A DNA stretch of 64,000 nt from Lentzea cavernae (GTDB lineage Bacteria > Actinomycetota > Actinomycetes > Mycobacteriales > Pseudonocardiaceae). Where the stretch lies: NCBI RefSeq assembly GCF_014653695.1, contig NZ_BNAR01000001.1, positions 1,232,736 to 1,296,735 on the forward strand, read 5' to 3'. Below, one piece after another: positions 23,866-33,093 of the stretch. The notes under the pieces are model-generated. The model did not search any database, was not told where the DNA came from, and was given only the letters and a program-made list of their open reading frames with translations. Each line of letters opens with the position of its first letter. Position 1 is the stretch's first letter. The translations under genes and the position numbers were made by a program.

Positions 23866-26004
23866 TTACTTGTACCGAGCGGCAGCAGGCGGCAGCGGAG
23901 CCACCGGCAGGCCCTCGTGGATCACCTTCATGGCGTTGAACCACGTCGGCGCCGCGACCTGGCCACCGAAGACGCCCTGCGCGCTACCGGGGCAGAGCCT
24001 GATCGGGCTCGCGCAGATCACCTGGGGGCTGTTGCCGTCGGCGTAGGTCATGACGGCGCCCGCGTACTGCGGCGTCGCGGCCAGGAAGGCCACCGACTTG
24101 TGCTCCTCGGTCGTGCCCGTCTTGCCGATGGCCGGACGGGTCCAGCCCGAGCCGCGAGCCGCTTCGGCCGCGGTGCCGGAACCGTTCGTGTCGTGCGACA
24201 TGCCCTGGGCCAGGGAGGCGGCCAGGTCCGGGTTCACCGCTTCCTCGCAGGGCTGTTCCTTCAGCGGAACCGGCTTGCCGTAGCGGTCGAGGACCTGCTC
24301 CACCGGGGTCGGCGGGCACCAGGTGCCCTTCGAGACGATGGTGGCGGCGACGTTCGCCAGCTCCAGCACGCTCGTGGCGCCGGGGCCGAGGGTGTAGGAG
24401 CCCGCGTTGTTCTGCTTGGTCCAGTCGCCCTGGGACGGGCCGTTCGACTTGTCGGACTTCAGCGGCTCACCGGAGCGGTTCGCGCCCTGGAGCGTCTCGC
24501 GCATGCCGAGGCGATAAGCCATGTCGACGACCTTGTCGAGGCCCGTCTTCTCCTGCAGGATGACGAACCCGGTGTTCGGCGACTGCGCCAGGGCCTGCGT
24601 CAGCGTCATCTTCTCGCCGTACGCGCCCGCGTTCTCGACCTTCCACGGCGCGCCGCCGTTGGGGTAGACCCTCGAGTAGTAGACCTTCGGAACGTCCATG
24701 CTCTTGTCGATCCCGATGATGTTGCGCTCGAGCGCAGCGGCGGCGGTGAAGACCTTGTTCACCGAGCCCGGGCCGAACGGCAGCACCTCGGCGGGCACGG
24801 GACGGGCGACCTGGCCGAGCTCGGCCTTGTTGCCGTAGTCGCGGGAGGCGACAAGAGCGCGCACGCGGTGCTTGTCGGTGCCCGGCTGCACGACGGACAT
24901 GACGTTCGCGATGCCGTTCTGCGTCTTCGGCACCTGCTGCTCGGCCGACTCCTTGGCCGCCTTGGTGGCCTTCGGGTCCATCGTGGTCTTGATGGTGAGG
25001 CCGCCGCGCTGCAGCTCCTTGTTCGTGATGCCGGACGCGCGCAGGTAGTCGAGCAGGTAGTCGCAGAAGAAGCCGTAGATCGGGCCGTCACCGGCGCCGA
25101 CGCAGCCCTTGGGCAGGATCTGCAGGTCCTCGACGATGCCCATCGGCTCGGCCTTGTACTCGTCGGCCTTCTTCTTGGCCTCGGTCTCGTCGGTGCCGAA
25201 CGCGCCGTTCTCGCGCATCTTGTCGATGACGATGTTGCGGCGTTCCAGCGCCTTCTCCGGGGAGGCACCGGGGTTCAGCGACGACGGGCGGTTCGCGATC
25301 GCGGCGAGCAACGCGGCCTGCGGCACGGTCAGCTTGTCGGCGGTGGTGTTGAAGTACGCCTTCGCCGCCGCACCGACGCCGTAGGTCTGGTTGCCCAGCG
25401 GCACGATGTTGAGATAACCGGTGAGGATCTCCTCCTTGGTCATCTGCTGCTCGAGCTGCAACGCCACGCGAGCCTCGCGCAGCTTGCGGCCGACGGTCGC
25501 CTCGGTGGCCTTCTCCCAGGCCTCCTGCTCGTTGTCGGCGCCGAGCACGAACGCCATGTAGTTCTTCACGTACTGCTGGGTGAGCGTCGACGCGCCCTGC
25601 GTCGCCCCGCCGTCCACACCGGCCTTGGCGGCGGCACGGGCGATGCCCTGCCAGTCGACGCCCTGGTGGTCGTAGAACCGCTTGTCCTCGATGGCCAGGA
25701 TCGCGAGCTTCATCGTGTCCGAGATGCCCGAGGACTCCAGCGGGATGCGGTACTGGTCGTACAGGTAGGCGATCGGGTCGCCGTTCATGTCCTGGATGGT
25801 GGTGACGAGCGGGAGCTCACCCTTCGCCAGGTCACCCGACGTCTCGTCGACCGTGTCGGCCGCGCGGTTGGACGCGAGCCCGAGACCTCCGACGAACGGG
25901 AACACCATCGCAGCGAGGAGGACGCCCGCCGTCAGGCACAACCCCATCAACTTGACCAAGCCTGACGCGCGTGCGGCGAACAACCCGCAACTCCTTCCGA
26001 ACAA
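23866..26004 (-). CDS. Bifunctional class A penicillin-binding protein
   Basis: A 712-aa membrane-anchored peptidoglycan synthase. One TM helix (LMGLCLTAGVLLAAMVFPFVGG) precedes a GT51 glycosyltransferase domain with AILAIEDKRFYDHQGVDW (catalytic Glu) and GASTLTQQYVKN. The transpeptidase domain has the SxxK motif in GPGSVNKVFTAAA, SPN in LAQSPNTGFV, and KTG in GKTGTTEEHKSVAF. It polymerises and cross-links lipid II on the outer face of the membrane. There is no PASTA domain. A terminator follows directly. Confidence 0.95.
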   Translation of the reverse strand: MFGRSCGLFAARASGLVKLMGLCLTAGVLLAAMVFPFVGGLGLASNRAADTVDETSGDLAKGELPLVTTIQDMNGDPIAYLYDQYRIPLESSGISDTMKLAILAIEDKRFYDHQGVDWQGIARAAAKAGVDGGATQGASTLTQQYVKNYMAFVLGADNEQEAWEKATEATVGRKLREARVALQLEQQMTKEEILTGYLNIVPLGNQTYGVGAAAKAYFNTTADKLTVPQAALLAAIANRPSSLNPGASPEKALERRNIVIDKMRENGAFGTDETEAKKKADEYKAEPMGIVEDLQILPKGCVGAGDGPIYGFFCDYLLDYLRASGITNKELQRGGLTIKTTMDPKATKAAKESAEQQVPKTQNGIANVMSVVQPGTDKHRVRALVASRDYGNKAELGQVARPVPAEVLPFGPGSVNKVFTAAAALERNIIGIDKSMDVPKVYYSRVYPNGGAPWKVENAGAYGEKMTLTQALAQSPNTGFVILQEKTGLDKVVDMAYRLGMRETLQGANRSGEPLKSDKSNGPSQGDWTKQNNAGSYTLGPGATSVLELANVAATIVSKGTWCPPTPVEQVLDRYGKPVPLKEQPCEEAVNPDLAASLAQGMSHDTNGSGTAAEAARGSGWTRPAIGKTGTTEEHKSVAFLAATPQYAGAVMTYADGNSPQVICASPIRLCPGSAQGVFGGQVAAPTWFNAMKVIHEGLPVAPLPPAAARYK

Positions 26005-26079
26005 ACCCCAGAAAGTCTCTACGTATTAAGTCGCGCGGGAGGCCCGTGAGGTTGCGTCCGCTGATCGACTGTTTTCAAC

Positions 26080-27120
26080 CTACCGGAGTAGCCGCAGACC
26101 GATCGTCGGACTAGCCCTCCGCACCTCGACGCCCGAATGATCAGGCAGCAGGTCGTCGAGGAACCCGTACCGCGACAGTTCTTCGTCGGGCCGCCGGCTC
26201 ACCGTCCGCCACCAGACCGCGATGTCTCCCCAGCCCGGCGCCGACAGCGAGCCACCGAAGTGCTGCACGGACAGCGCGGCGCACAGGTTCGCGAACCGCA
26301 CCCGGTGTTCGAGGGGCCACCCGGCCAGAGTGCCCATCACGAACCCGGCGCCAAACACGTCGCCGGCACCTGTCGCGTCGAGCTGCGCGACGTTGAGGCC
26401 CGGCACGTCCACGCATTCGCCGGTGGCGCTGTCGACGGCGACCGCTCCCCCGCCTCCTCGTGTGACGACCACCACGGGCACGTGCTCGGCCAGTTTGCGG
26501 GCGGCGGCCTCGGGGGTGTCGGTGCGCGTGTAGCCCTGCGCCTCCACGTGGTTCGGGAGGAAGACGTCGAAACCGTCGAGGCGGCGCAGCAGCTCCGGTG
26601 ACCACGCGCCGGTGCGGTCCCAGCCGATGTCGGCGAAGAGCTTCGCGCCGTTCTGCTTCGCGGTGCGCACCCACTGCTCGTCCTCCGCCTGGATGTGCAC
26701 GAAGCACGCCCGCGTGGACGGCGGCGGTGAGAAGAGGTCGTCGGCGATGACGGGTGCCTTGTGCCCGTGCGTGACCATGCTGCGGTCGCGCTCCATCGCC
26801 ATGCTCACGGTCACCGGCGAGTGCCAGCCGTAGAAGCGGCGGCAGTAGGAGAGGTCGACACCCTCCTGCTCGGCCAGCACGTCCCAGCAGAAGTCGCCGT
26901 ACGCGTCCTCGCCGAACGCCGCCGCGAGCGCGGTCTTCAGTTCGAGGCGGCGCAGCGCCACCGCGAGGTTGGCTATCCCGCCGGGGCACGACCCGAGCCC
27001 GTCCGCCCACACCTCGGTGCCCGGCTCCGGCGGGCGGGGCAGGCCGGTGAAGATGATGTCGAGGAAGACGGTGCCGGTCAGCAGCACGTCGTAGTCGGGG
27101 GCAGCCGCGGGATCAGCCAT
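26080..27120 (-). CDS. PfkB-family carbohydrate kinase
   Basis: A 346-aa ribokinase-fold protein starting at ATG 27120 (MADPAAAPDYDVLLTGTVF). GLGSCPGGIANLAVALRRL is the first PfkB signature. LDATGAGDVFGAGFVMGTLAG is the second, with the catalytic Asp in DATGAGD. It phosphorylates a sugar or nucleoside; the substrate is not evident, and it resembles an actinobacterial clade of uncharacterised sugar kinases. Diverges from the MFS transporter, whose start is about 50 nt away. Confidence 0.9.
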   Translation of the reverse strand: MADPAAAPDYDVLLTGTVFLDIIFTGLPRPPEPGTEVWADGLGSCPGGIANLAVALRRLELKTALAAAFGEDAYGDFCWDVLAEQEGVDLSYCRRFYGWHSPVTVSMAMERDRSMVTHGHKAPVIADDLFSPPPSTRACFVHIQAEDEQWVRTAKQNGAKLFADIGWDRTGAWSPELLRRLDGFDVFLPNHVEAQGYTRTDTPEAAARKLAEHVPVVVVTRGGGGAVAVDSATGECVDVPGLNVAQLDATGAGDVFGAGFVMGTLAGWPLEHRVRFANLCAALSVQHFGGSLSAPGWGDIAVWWRTVSRRPDEELSRYGFLDDLLPDHSGVEVRRASPTIGLRLLR

Positions 27121-27171
27121 GCGTAGACCTTGCCACCCGGCACCGGCAACCATGCGTTAGAAACGACGCTC

Positions 27172-28368
27172 ATGGGGGTTCCGCTCAGGAAAAACGTCCA
27201 GTTCCAACTGCTGTGGGCCGGTGGGGCGGTCTCGCAGCTCGGCACCACCATGACGACGCTGGCCATGCCGCTGCTGGTCGTCGCGCTCACCGGCTCGTAC
27301 CTCCTGCCCGGCGTGATCGCGGGCGCGCGTGCCGCGGCGTTGCTGCTCACGCTGATGCCGGCGGGCGTGTGGGTCGACCGCTGGGACCGCAGGAGGACGC
27401 TGGTCTGGAGCCACTCCGTCCAGGCGCTCGCCGCCGCCGGTCTGGCCGCCGCGATCCTCACCGGCCACGCTTTCGTGCCCGTCTTCATCGTCCTGGCGGT
27501 CGTGGACGGCGTCTGCACGGCGTTCGCGAGCCCGGCCCGCACCGCCGCGATCCAGGCCGTCGTGCCCCCGGACCAGCTCCGGACCGCCTACGCCCAGGAG
27601 GAGGCCCGCGGTCACGCCGCACGGGTCGCCGGGCCGCCGCTCGGCGCGCTGCTCATGGCCGCCGGCCGTGCGGTGCCGTTCGTGGTGGACGCGATCACGT
27701 TCGCCGCGGCCGCGGTGTGCGCCTGGTTCGCGAAGATCCCGGCGAGGGCCGCCCAGAAGCCCCGTCAGCGGATGCACCACGACGTGAAGGACGCGGTCCG
27801 CTGGCTCTGGCACCAGACGGGCCTGCGCAACCTGACGATCATCTTCCTCGTGCTGAACCTGCTCGGCGGCGCCTCGATGCTGCCGGTGTTCGCCCTCGTC
27901 GCCGAACGCGGTGGCAGCGGCCTCGACACGGGGCTGGTGCTGGCGGGCATCGGGGTCGGCGGGGTGATCGGCTCGCTGCTGGCGCCCCGGGTCACCCTCG
28001 ACGCCGGCAGGCTCATGGTCGCCGTGCTGGCCGTGTTCGGTGCCTGCACCCTGGCGATGGCGCTGCCGTTCGGCGTCTTCTGGCCGTTCGTGCCGCTGGC
28101 GCTCACCGCGGTCGTCACGCCGCTGATCAACGTCTCGGTCTCCGCGCTGCACTCGCAGCTGGTGCCCGAGGACATGATGGGGCGCCTGGACGCGGTCTCG
28201 ACGCTGGCCGCTCGCGTGCTGACACCGCTCGCGCCCGCGCTCGGAGGGTTCATGGCGGGCGCGGTCGGCGGTGCGGTCGCGTTGCTGGCGTTCGGCGCGC
28301 TGATCCTGGTGACGGCGCTGGCGGCGGCGTTCACGGACCTCAGGACCGCTGCTCCACAACGGTCCTGA
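27172..28368 (+). CDS. MFS exporter (EntS-like)
   Basis: A 398-aa, 12-TM major facilitator starting MGVPLRKNVQFQLLWAGGAVSQLGTTMTTLA at ATG 27172. GVWVDRWDRRRTLVW is the conserved loop 2-3 motif. The family includes siderophore and macrolide exporters related to EntS and MefA; SPARTAAIQAVVPPDQL is typical of that clade. No ribosome site is obvious, so the transcript may be leaderless. Converges on the sigma-factor gene, with 5 nt between the stops. Confidence 0.87.
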   Translation: MGVPLRKNVQFQLLWAGGAVSQLGTTMTTLAMPLLVVALTGSYLLPGVIAGARAAALLLTLMPAGVWVDRWDRRRTLVWSHSVQALAAAGLAAAILTGHAFVPVFIVLAVVDGVCTAFASPARTAAIQAVVPPDQLRTAYAQEEARGHAARVAGPPLGALLMAAGRAVPFVVDAITFAAAAVCAWFAKIPARAAQKPRQRMHHDVKDAVRWLWHQTGLRNLTIIFLVLNLLGGASMLPVFALVAERGGSGLDTGLVLAGIGVGGVIGSLLAPRVTLDAGRLMVAVLAVFGACTLAMALPFGVFWPFVPLALTAVVTPLINVSVSALHSQLVPEDMMGRLDAVSTLAARVLTPLAPALGGFMAGAVGGAVALLAFGALILVTALAAAFTDLRTAAPQRS

Positions 28369-28373
28369 GCAGG

Positions 28374-29069
28374 TCAGCCCTCTTCGGCGATCATTTCTTT
28401 CATGCGGTTGAGCGCGCGGTGCTGCGCCACCCGCACGGCGCCCGGCGTCGAGGAGACGGCCAGGGCGACCTCCTCCGCGGACAGGCCGACGGCCACCCGC
28501 AGCACGAGGATCTCGCGCTGGCGGGCCGGCAGCTTGTGCAGCAGGCGCGTGACCTGGGCCATCATCTCGCCGTTGACGGCGTGCTGTTCGGGGCCGGCCT
28601 CGAGCGACGGGCAGTCCGGCAGCTCCGGGACGACCTCGGCGCGGTTGCGGACGGCGCGGCGGCGGGCGTCGGCGACCTTGTGCGCGGCGATGCCGTAGAC
28701 GAAGGCCAGGAACGAGCCCGGCTCGTAGCGGTACTTCGACAGGGCGCCGAGGACCGCCACGCAGACCTCCTGCGCGATGTCCTCGGCCGAGACGAGCGTG
28801 CGCTCGCGGCCGCCGACGCGTGCGCGGCAGTAGCGCACGATCAGCGGCTGGATGCGGCCGAGCAGGTGCTCGACCGCCCGTCTGTCTCCGGCGAGAGCGG
28901 CGTCGACGAGGTCGGCGAACTCGGCTTCGGCGAGCCACTGGTTGGAGACCGGTGCCTGGTGCGCCCGGCGGCGCATGGGCACCGTTGGCGAGTTCCAGGC
29001 CCCTGTGTCTTCAGCAGGCACGAGGACCGCGACACCACCACCGGTACGCACGGCTGTGGGCATGACCAT
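28374..29069 (-). CDS. Sigma factor of the ShbA/SigD type
   Basis: A 231-aa ECF-type sigma factor starting at ATG 29069, with GGAGGAGG 8 nt upstream. About 50 residues of N-terminal tail precede region 2 (DLVDAALAGDRRAVEHLLGRIQPLIVRYCRARVG and AEDIAQEVCVAVLGALSKYRYEPGSFLAFVYGIAAHKVADARR). Region 4 has LPARQREILVLRVAVGLSAEEVALAVSSTPGAVRVAQHRALNRMK. It matches the SigD/ShbA group, which in Streptomyces controls the principal sigma gene. It lies 145 nt after the CFA-synthase gene on the same strand, so it may be read from the lipid operon as well. Confidence 0.85.
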   Translation of the reverse strand: MVMPTAVRTGGGVAVLVPAEDTGAWNSPTVPMRRRAHQAPVSNQWLAEAEFADLVDAALAGDRRAVEHLLGRIQPLIVRYCRARVGGRERTLVSAEDIAQEVCVAVLGALSKYRYEPGSFLAFVYGIAAHKVADARRRAVRNRAEVVPELPDCPSLEAGPEQHAVNGEMMAQVTRLLHKLPARQREILVLRVAVGLSAEEVALAVSSTPGAVRVAQHRALNRMKEMIAEEG

Positions 29070-29214
29070 CCCGGCGACCTCCTCCACTACAGCGACACTG
29101 GGGTTTCACTGAAGAAGAGACCGCAGCGTGCCGTTTGATACCGGCTGCTTTCAAGAGGACCACGAACTCCAGTCGGACGGGGGAAGCGGCACCCTTTTGG
29201 GGTAGAACGTGGTC

Positions 29215-30441
29215 CTAACGGCCCAGTCTTTCGGCCATGCCGAATTGCTGCACCCCGAGGTAGCCGACGCGGAAACCCGCCTCCGAGTAGGCGAGGTAGA
29301 ACTCCCACATCCGGCGGAACGTGTCGTCGAAGCCCAGGGCCGCCACCTCGTCCCACCGGGTGAGGAACGTGTCGCGCCAGCGCCGGAGGGTCTCGGCGTA
29401 GTCGTCGCCGAACGACCGGGTCTCGACGATCCGCAGCCGGGTGTGGTCGCGCACCGACTCCTCGATCGACCGCACCGACGGGATGAGCCCGCCGGGGAAG
29501 ATGTACTTGTGGATCCAGGTGTAGCTGGCCTTGCTCGCGATCATGCGGTCGTGCGGCATGGTGATCGCCTGCAGGCCGACGCGGCCGCCCGGTGCGAGCA
29601 CGCGGTCGAGCACGGAGAAGTACTCGGGCCAGTACTCGGCGCCGACGGCCTCGATCATCTCGACGCTGACGACGGCGTCGTACCGACCGCGCTCCTCCCG
29701 GTAGTCGCGCAGCTCGACGTCCACGCGGTCGTGGAGGCCCGCGTCCCTCACCCGGTCCAGCGCGAGCTTGCGCTGCTCGGCGGAGATGGTCAGCGACGTG
29801 ACGGTGGCGCCGCGCTGGGCGGCGCGGATGGCGAGCGCGCCCCAGCCGGTGCCGATCTCCAGCACGCGTGAGCCGGAGCGGACGCCCGCGTAGTCGAGCA
29901 CGCCGTCGATCTTGCGCAGCTGGGCGGTGTGCAGGTCGGTGCCGGGGTGGTCGAACAACGCCGACGAGTACGTCATGGTCTCGTCGAGGAACACGGCGAA
30001 CAGCTCGTTCGACAGGTCGTAGTGCCGGTGGATGTTCTGCCGCGAGCCCGCGACGTCGTTGACCTCGGTCTGCCGCCGCTCCGCCCAGCGCCGCATCCGC
30101 TGCAGGCCGGGCGGGACGAGCGTCGAGAGCCGGGCGGCGAACGCCGAGAGCACGTCCGCGAGCTCGTCGGACGCCCAGTCGCCGACCATGTAGGCCTCGC
30201 CGAAGCCGATCTTGGCGTCGGCGCCGAGGCGGTGGAAGAACTCAGCGGGCCGCACCAGGTGCATGACCGGGCCGCCGGCGCCCCACTCCGCGCCGTCCGG
30301 GAACCGCACGGTCACCGGCAGCGAGCGCACGGCGTTGCGGAACAGCGACTCGGCGATCCGTGCGCGCATGGGCGAGCGCGGCGCCGTGAACAGCCCAGGC
30401 CAGACGCCCTGGTTCGGGCGGGGCAGGGACAACGTGCTCAT
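29215..30441 (-). CDS. cfa: Cyclopropane-fatty-acyl-phospholipid synthase family
   Basis: A 408-aa SAM-dependent enzyme. The N-terminal domain (residues 30-110) has GGPVMHLVRPAEFF and GFGEAYMVGDW. The methyltransferase core has NIHRHYDLSNELFAVFLD, MTYSSALFDHP, SRVLEIGTGWGALAIRAA (SAM site) and VSVEMIEAVG, ending with WHKYIFPGG-type sequence. It modifies unsaturated acyl chains of membrane phospholipids. Its ATG overlaps the DUF1365 stop (ATGA). Together with the upstream FAD enzyme and DUF1365 it forms a recurring bacterial lipid-modification cassette. Confidence 0.92.
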   Translation of the reverse strand: MSTLSLPRPNQGVWPGLFTAPRSPMRARIAESLFRNAVRSLPVTVRFPDGAEWGAGGPVMHLVRPAEFFHRLGADAKIGFGEAYMVGDWASDELADVLSAFAARLSTLVPPGLQRMRRWAERRQTEVNDVAGSRQNIHRHYDLSNELFAVFLDETMTYSSALFDHPGTDLHTAQLRKIDGVLDYAGVRSGSRVLEIGTGWGALAIRAAQRGATVTSLTISAEQRKLALDRVRDAGLHDRVDVELRDYREERGRYDAVVSVEMIEAVGAEYWPEYFSVLDRVLAPGGRVGLQAITMPHDRMIASKASYTWIHKYIFPGGLIPSVRSIEESVRDHTRLRIVETRSFGDDYAETLRRWRDTFLTRWDEVAALGFDDTFRRMWEFYLAYSEAGFRVGYLGVQQFGMAERLGR

Positions 30442-31118
30442 CCATCACTCCTGGGGATGATCGGGACGCGCCTCAGGTAGAGCGCGATTCCGTGGCGGCG
30501 GATCAACGCGGACACGCGCTGGGGCATCAGCGGACGGCGCAGCAGCATGCGCAGTCCCGAACTGCGCTCGCCCTTCATCGTCGCGCTGAAGGTCGTCTTC
30601 CCGTTCTGCCGCAACGCGATGGTCACGGACAGCCGGTCCCCCGGTCTCGGCAGCTTCATCACGTAGTGGCCGTCGACCTCGAGGAACGGGGAGACGTAGA
30701 ACTCCTTGTCCACCGACGCCCGGCCCTGGTCGTCGGTGCGCAGCAGATAGCAGTGCCGTCCGCCGTAGGTGTTGTGCACCTCCGCGACGACGCACACGAG
30801 CTCTCCGGAAGCGTCGTGGCACCAGTACACGGACAGCGGGTTGAAGACGTGGCCGAGCACGCGGGCGTTGGCGAGCATGAGGACCTGTCCGCCGCCGAGG
30901 TCGATCCCGCGGCCGGCCAGCCACTCGTCGAGGTTCTCCCTGATCGTCCTGTCCGGTGAACCGAGGTGGTCGCGGGCCTCGAAGCGCGCGAACGGCCTCG
31001 CCCACCACGGCAGGCTCGGCATTCCGTCGAGGTCGACCAGCCACATGTAGGCGCGGTGGCTGAACGCCCGGTCGATCAGCTCGCGGCGGGAGTGGGTGAT
31101 GAGGACGTCGTAGATCAC
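30438..31118 (-). CDS. DUF1365-family protein
   Basis: A 226-aa protein from GTG 31118 (VIYDVLITHSRRE), overlapping the stop of the FAD enzyme by 4 nt. Family features are FSHRAYMWLVDLD, ARVLGHVFNPLSVYWCHD, VVAEVHNTYGGRHCYLL and DKEFYVSPFLEVDGHY. The biochemical role of DUF1365 is not firmly known, but it is found next to cyclopropane synthases and amine-oxidase-like flavoproteins in many bacteria, suggesting a lipid modification step. Coupled at both ends. Confidence 0.9.
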   Translation of the reverse strand: MIYDVLITHSRRELIDRAFSHRAYMWLVDLDGMPSLPWWARPFARFEARDHLGSPDRTIRENLDEWLAGRGIDLGGGQVLMLANARVLGHVFNPLSVYWCHDASGELVCVVAEVHNTYGGRHCYLLRTDDQGRASVDKEFYVSPFLEVDGHYVMKLPRPGDRLSVTIALRQNGKTTFSATMKGERSSGLRMLLRRPLMPQRVSALIRRHGIALYLRRVPIIPRSDG

Positions 31119-32353
31119 CAGTCGACTCCGAGGTGCTGGGCCGCACGGACTCCTGACGCGCAGCCGTCCTCGTGGAAGCCCCAGCCGTGGTACGCGCCGG
31201 CGTAGGCGGTCGAACCTGTGTTGATCTCGGGCAGACGTCGTTGCGCCGCAACGGATTCCGGCGTGTAGATCGGGTGCTCGTAGACCATCCTCGCGAGCAC
31301 GCGGTCCGGGTTCACGTCGTGCGGGTTGAGCGTGACGACGAACTCGCGCGGTTCGTCGAGCCGCATCAGCCGGTTCATGTGGTAGCTGACGAGCACCTGG
31401 TCGCCTGCTTCGCTGCAGGCGCGCTTGTAGAGGTTCCACGACGCCCGCGCGCCGGTCGCGCGCGGCAGGATCGACGCGTCGGTGTGCAGCCAGGTCTCGT
31501 TGCGCGAGTACTGGAACGCGCCGAGCACTTCCTTCTCCTCGCGCGTCGGGTCGGCCAGCAGCCCGAGCGCCTGGTCCGGGTGCGTGGCGATCACGACGTG
31601 GTCCGCGGTGTGCAGCACGTTGTTCTCGTCGCGGATCTCGACGCCGCCGCCGGTGCGCGTGACCGCCCTGACCGGTGTGCCGACGTGGACGGCCTTCAGG
31701 CCCTGCACCGCGCGGTCGACGTACGTGCGCGAGCCGCCCGTGACGGTCTTCCACTGCGGGGTGCCGCCGATCGCGAGCATCCCGTGGTTGGAGAGGAACT
31801 CGAACAGGTACCAGGCCGGGTACTTCATGCTCAGCGCCGCGCCGGACGACCACACGGCGCTGACCAGCGGGATGATGAAGTGGTCGACGAAGTACCGGCT
31901 GTAGCCGCCGATCACGAGGAACGCGCCGAGCGTGACGTCGTGCGCCTCCTCGTGGGCCAGGACGCGCTGGGCGTGCCGGTAGAACCGGGTGACCTCGCTG
32001 AGCATGCGCAGATAGTTGATGTTGATGGCGTTCTCGCGGCGGGCGAACAGCCCCGGCAGCTTCTTCGCGCCCGCGTACTCGAGGCCGCAGCCGTCGCAGC
32101 GGACGCTCATCGACATCTCCGAGTCCTGAGTGGACACGCCGAGCTCGCGGAACAGCCTGATCAGGTTCGGGTACGTCCGTTCGTTGTGGACGATGAACCC
32201 GGAGTCGACGTGCACGCCGCCGAGGTCGTGCGTGTGGGCGTGGCCGCCGAGCCTGTCGTCGGCCTCGAACAGCGTGACGTCGTGCCTGCGCTGTAACACG
32301 TAGGCGGCCGTGAGCCCGGCAACCCCTGCTCCGATGACGGCGACCTCAGCCAC
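31115..32353 (-). CDS. FAD-dependent amine-oxidase-like oxidoreductase
   Basis: A 412-aa flavoprotein starting at GTG 32353 with GGGAGG 5 nt upstream. VAVIGAGVAGLTAAYVLQRRHDVTLFEADDRLGGHAHT is the Rossmann GxGxxG site with the ribose-binding Glu. DSGFIVHNERTYPNLIRLFRELGV and FQYSRNETWLHTDASILPR are characteristic of the cassette-type family paired with DUF1365 and CFA synthase. In Rhodobacter a comparable gene set is under RpoE/ChrR and acts on membrane fatty acids. It probably oxidises or desaturates a modified acyl chain. Confidence 0.9.
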   Translation of the reverse strand: MAEVAVIGAGVAGLTAAYVLQRRHDVTLFEADDRLGGHAHTHDLGGVHVDSGFIVHNERTYPNLIRLFRELGVSTQDSEMSMSVRCDGCGLEYAGAKKLPGLFARRENAININYLRMLSEVTRFYRHAQRVLAHEEAHDVTLGAFLVIGGYSRYFVDHFIIPLVSAVWSSGAALSMKYPAWYLFEFLSNHGMLAIGGTPQWKTVTGGSRTYVDRAVQGLKAVHVGTPVRAVTRTGGGVEIRDENNVLHTADHVVIATHPDQALGLLADPTREEKEVLGAFQYSRNETWLHTDASILPRATGARASWNLYKRACSEAGDQVLVSYHMNRLMRLDEPREFVVTLNPHDVNPDRVLARMVYEHPIYTPESVAAQRRLPEINTGSTAYAGAYHGWGFHEDGCASGVRAAQHLGVDW

Positions 32354-33035
32354 GCGAGCCTCCCAACGGCACGTCGAGGCCTCGCGGCGAGGCCTCCCGC
32401 ATCGCATTCGCGATGTCGGGTGCCTCCGGTTCGAGCCCCAGCTCACCGTGGACGAAAGCCACGACGAGCCGGGTCCAGTCCTTCGCCCGCCTGAGCATCG
32501 CGTGCCCGTCGCCGACGACGTTGAACCGCGCGACCCGGTCCGTGACGGTCTTGGCCTGCCGCGCGAACGCCAGCGACTTCGCGGGGTCGGTCATCCGCTC
32601 CTGGTCGCCGTGCGCGATGAGCAGAGCCCTGCCTTCGAGTTGTTCGTACGGCTCACCGGGAACGAGCCACGGCGCGAGCGCGCACACCGCGATCACGCTC
32701 GGGTGGCCCGCGACGCGTAACGCCGTGCGCCCGCCCATGGAGTGGCCGACGAGGACGACCGGTGCGCCCGGATGCAGTTCGGCGATCCTGTCGAGCGCCC
32801 ACCGCGCGTCCCTGACCGGGTCGAGGCTCGGCGCGTTCCAGCCGCGAACTCGGTAGCGCAGGTTCCAGACCTCGACGCCGGGCGCGCGCAGCGCACGCGC
32901 CAGCGGCACCATCCGCAGATAGGCGAGGTTGAACCGTTTGACGGGGTCCTGGCCGTGTTCACGGCCTCCGTGCAGCACGAGCACGACGGCGTTCGTCCTG
33001 CCCTGCGGTGTGGCGACATCTACATGCGGGTGCAC
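32346..33035 (-). CDS. Alpha/beta hydrolase
   Basis: A 229-aa hydrolase; I use GTG 33035 (VHPHVDVATPQGRTNAVVLVLHGG). The oxyanion segment is VLVLHGGREHG, the nucleophile elbow is VVLVGHSMGGRTAL (Ser), and LLIAHGDQERMTDP and VGDGHAML supply the probable Asp and His. It overlaps the start of the FAD enzyme by 8 nt and begins the five-gene minus-strand lipid operon. Substrate unknown; an acyl ester is plausible from context. Confidence 0.85.
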   Translation of the reverse strand: MHPHVDVATPQGRTNAVVLVLHGGREHGQDPVKRFNLAYLRMVPLARALRAPGVEVWNLRYRVRGWNAPSLDPVRDARWALDRIAELHPGAPVVLVGHSMGGRTALRVAGHPSVIAVCALAPWLVPGEPYEQLEGRALLIAHGDQERMTDPAKSLAFARQAKTVTDRVARFNVVGDGHAMLRRAKDWTRLVVAFVHGELGLEPEAPDIANAMREASPRGLDVPLGGSRG

Positions 33036-33093
33036 GTTTGATGTTCGTCGGGCCGTGCTGTTCGGCTCGGCCGTTGAGAGCCAGGTCACACAC

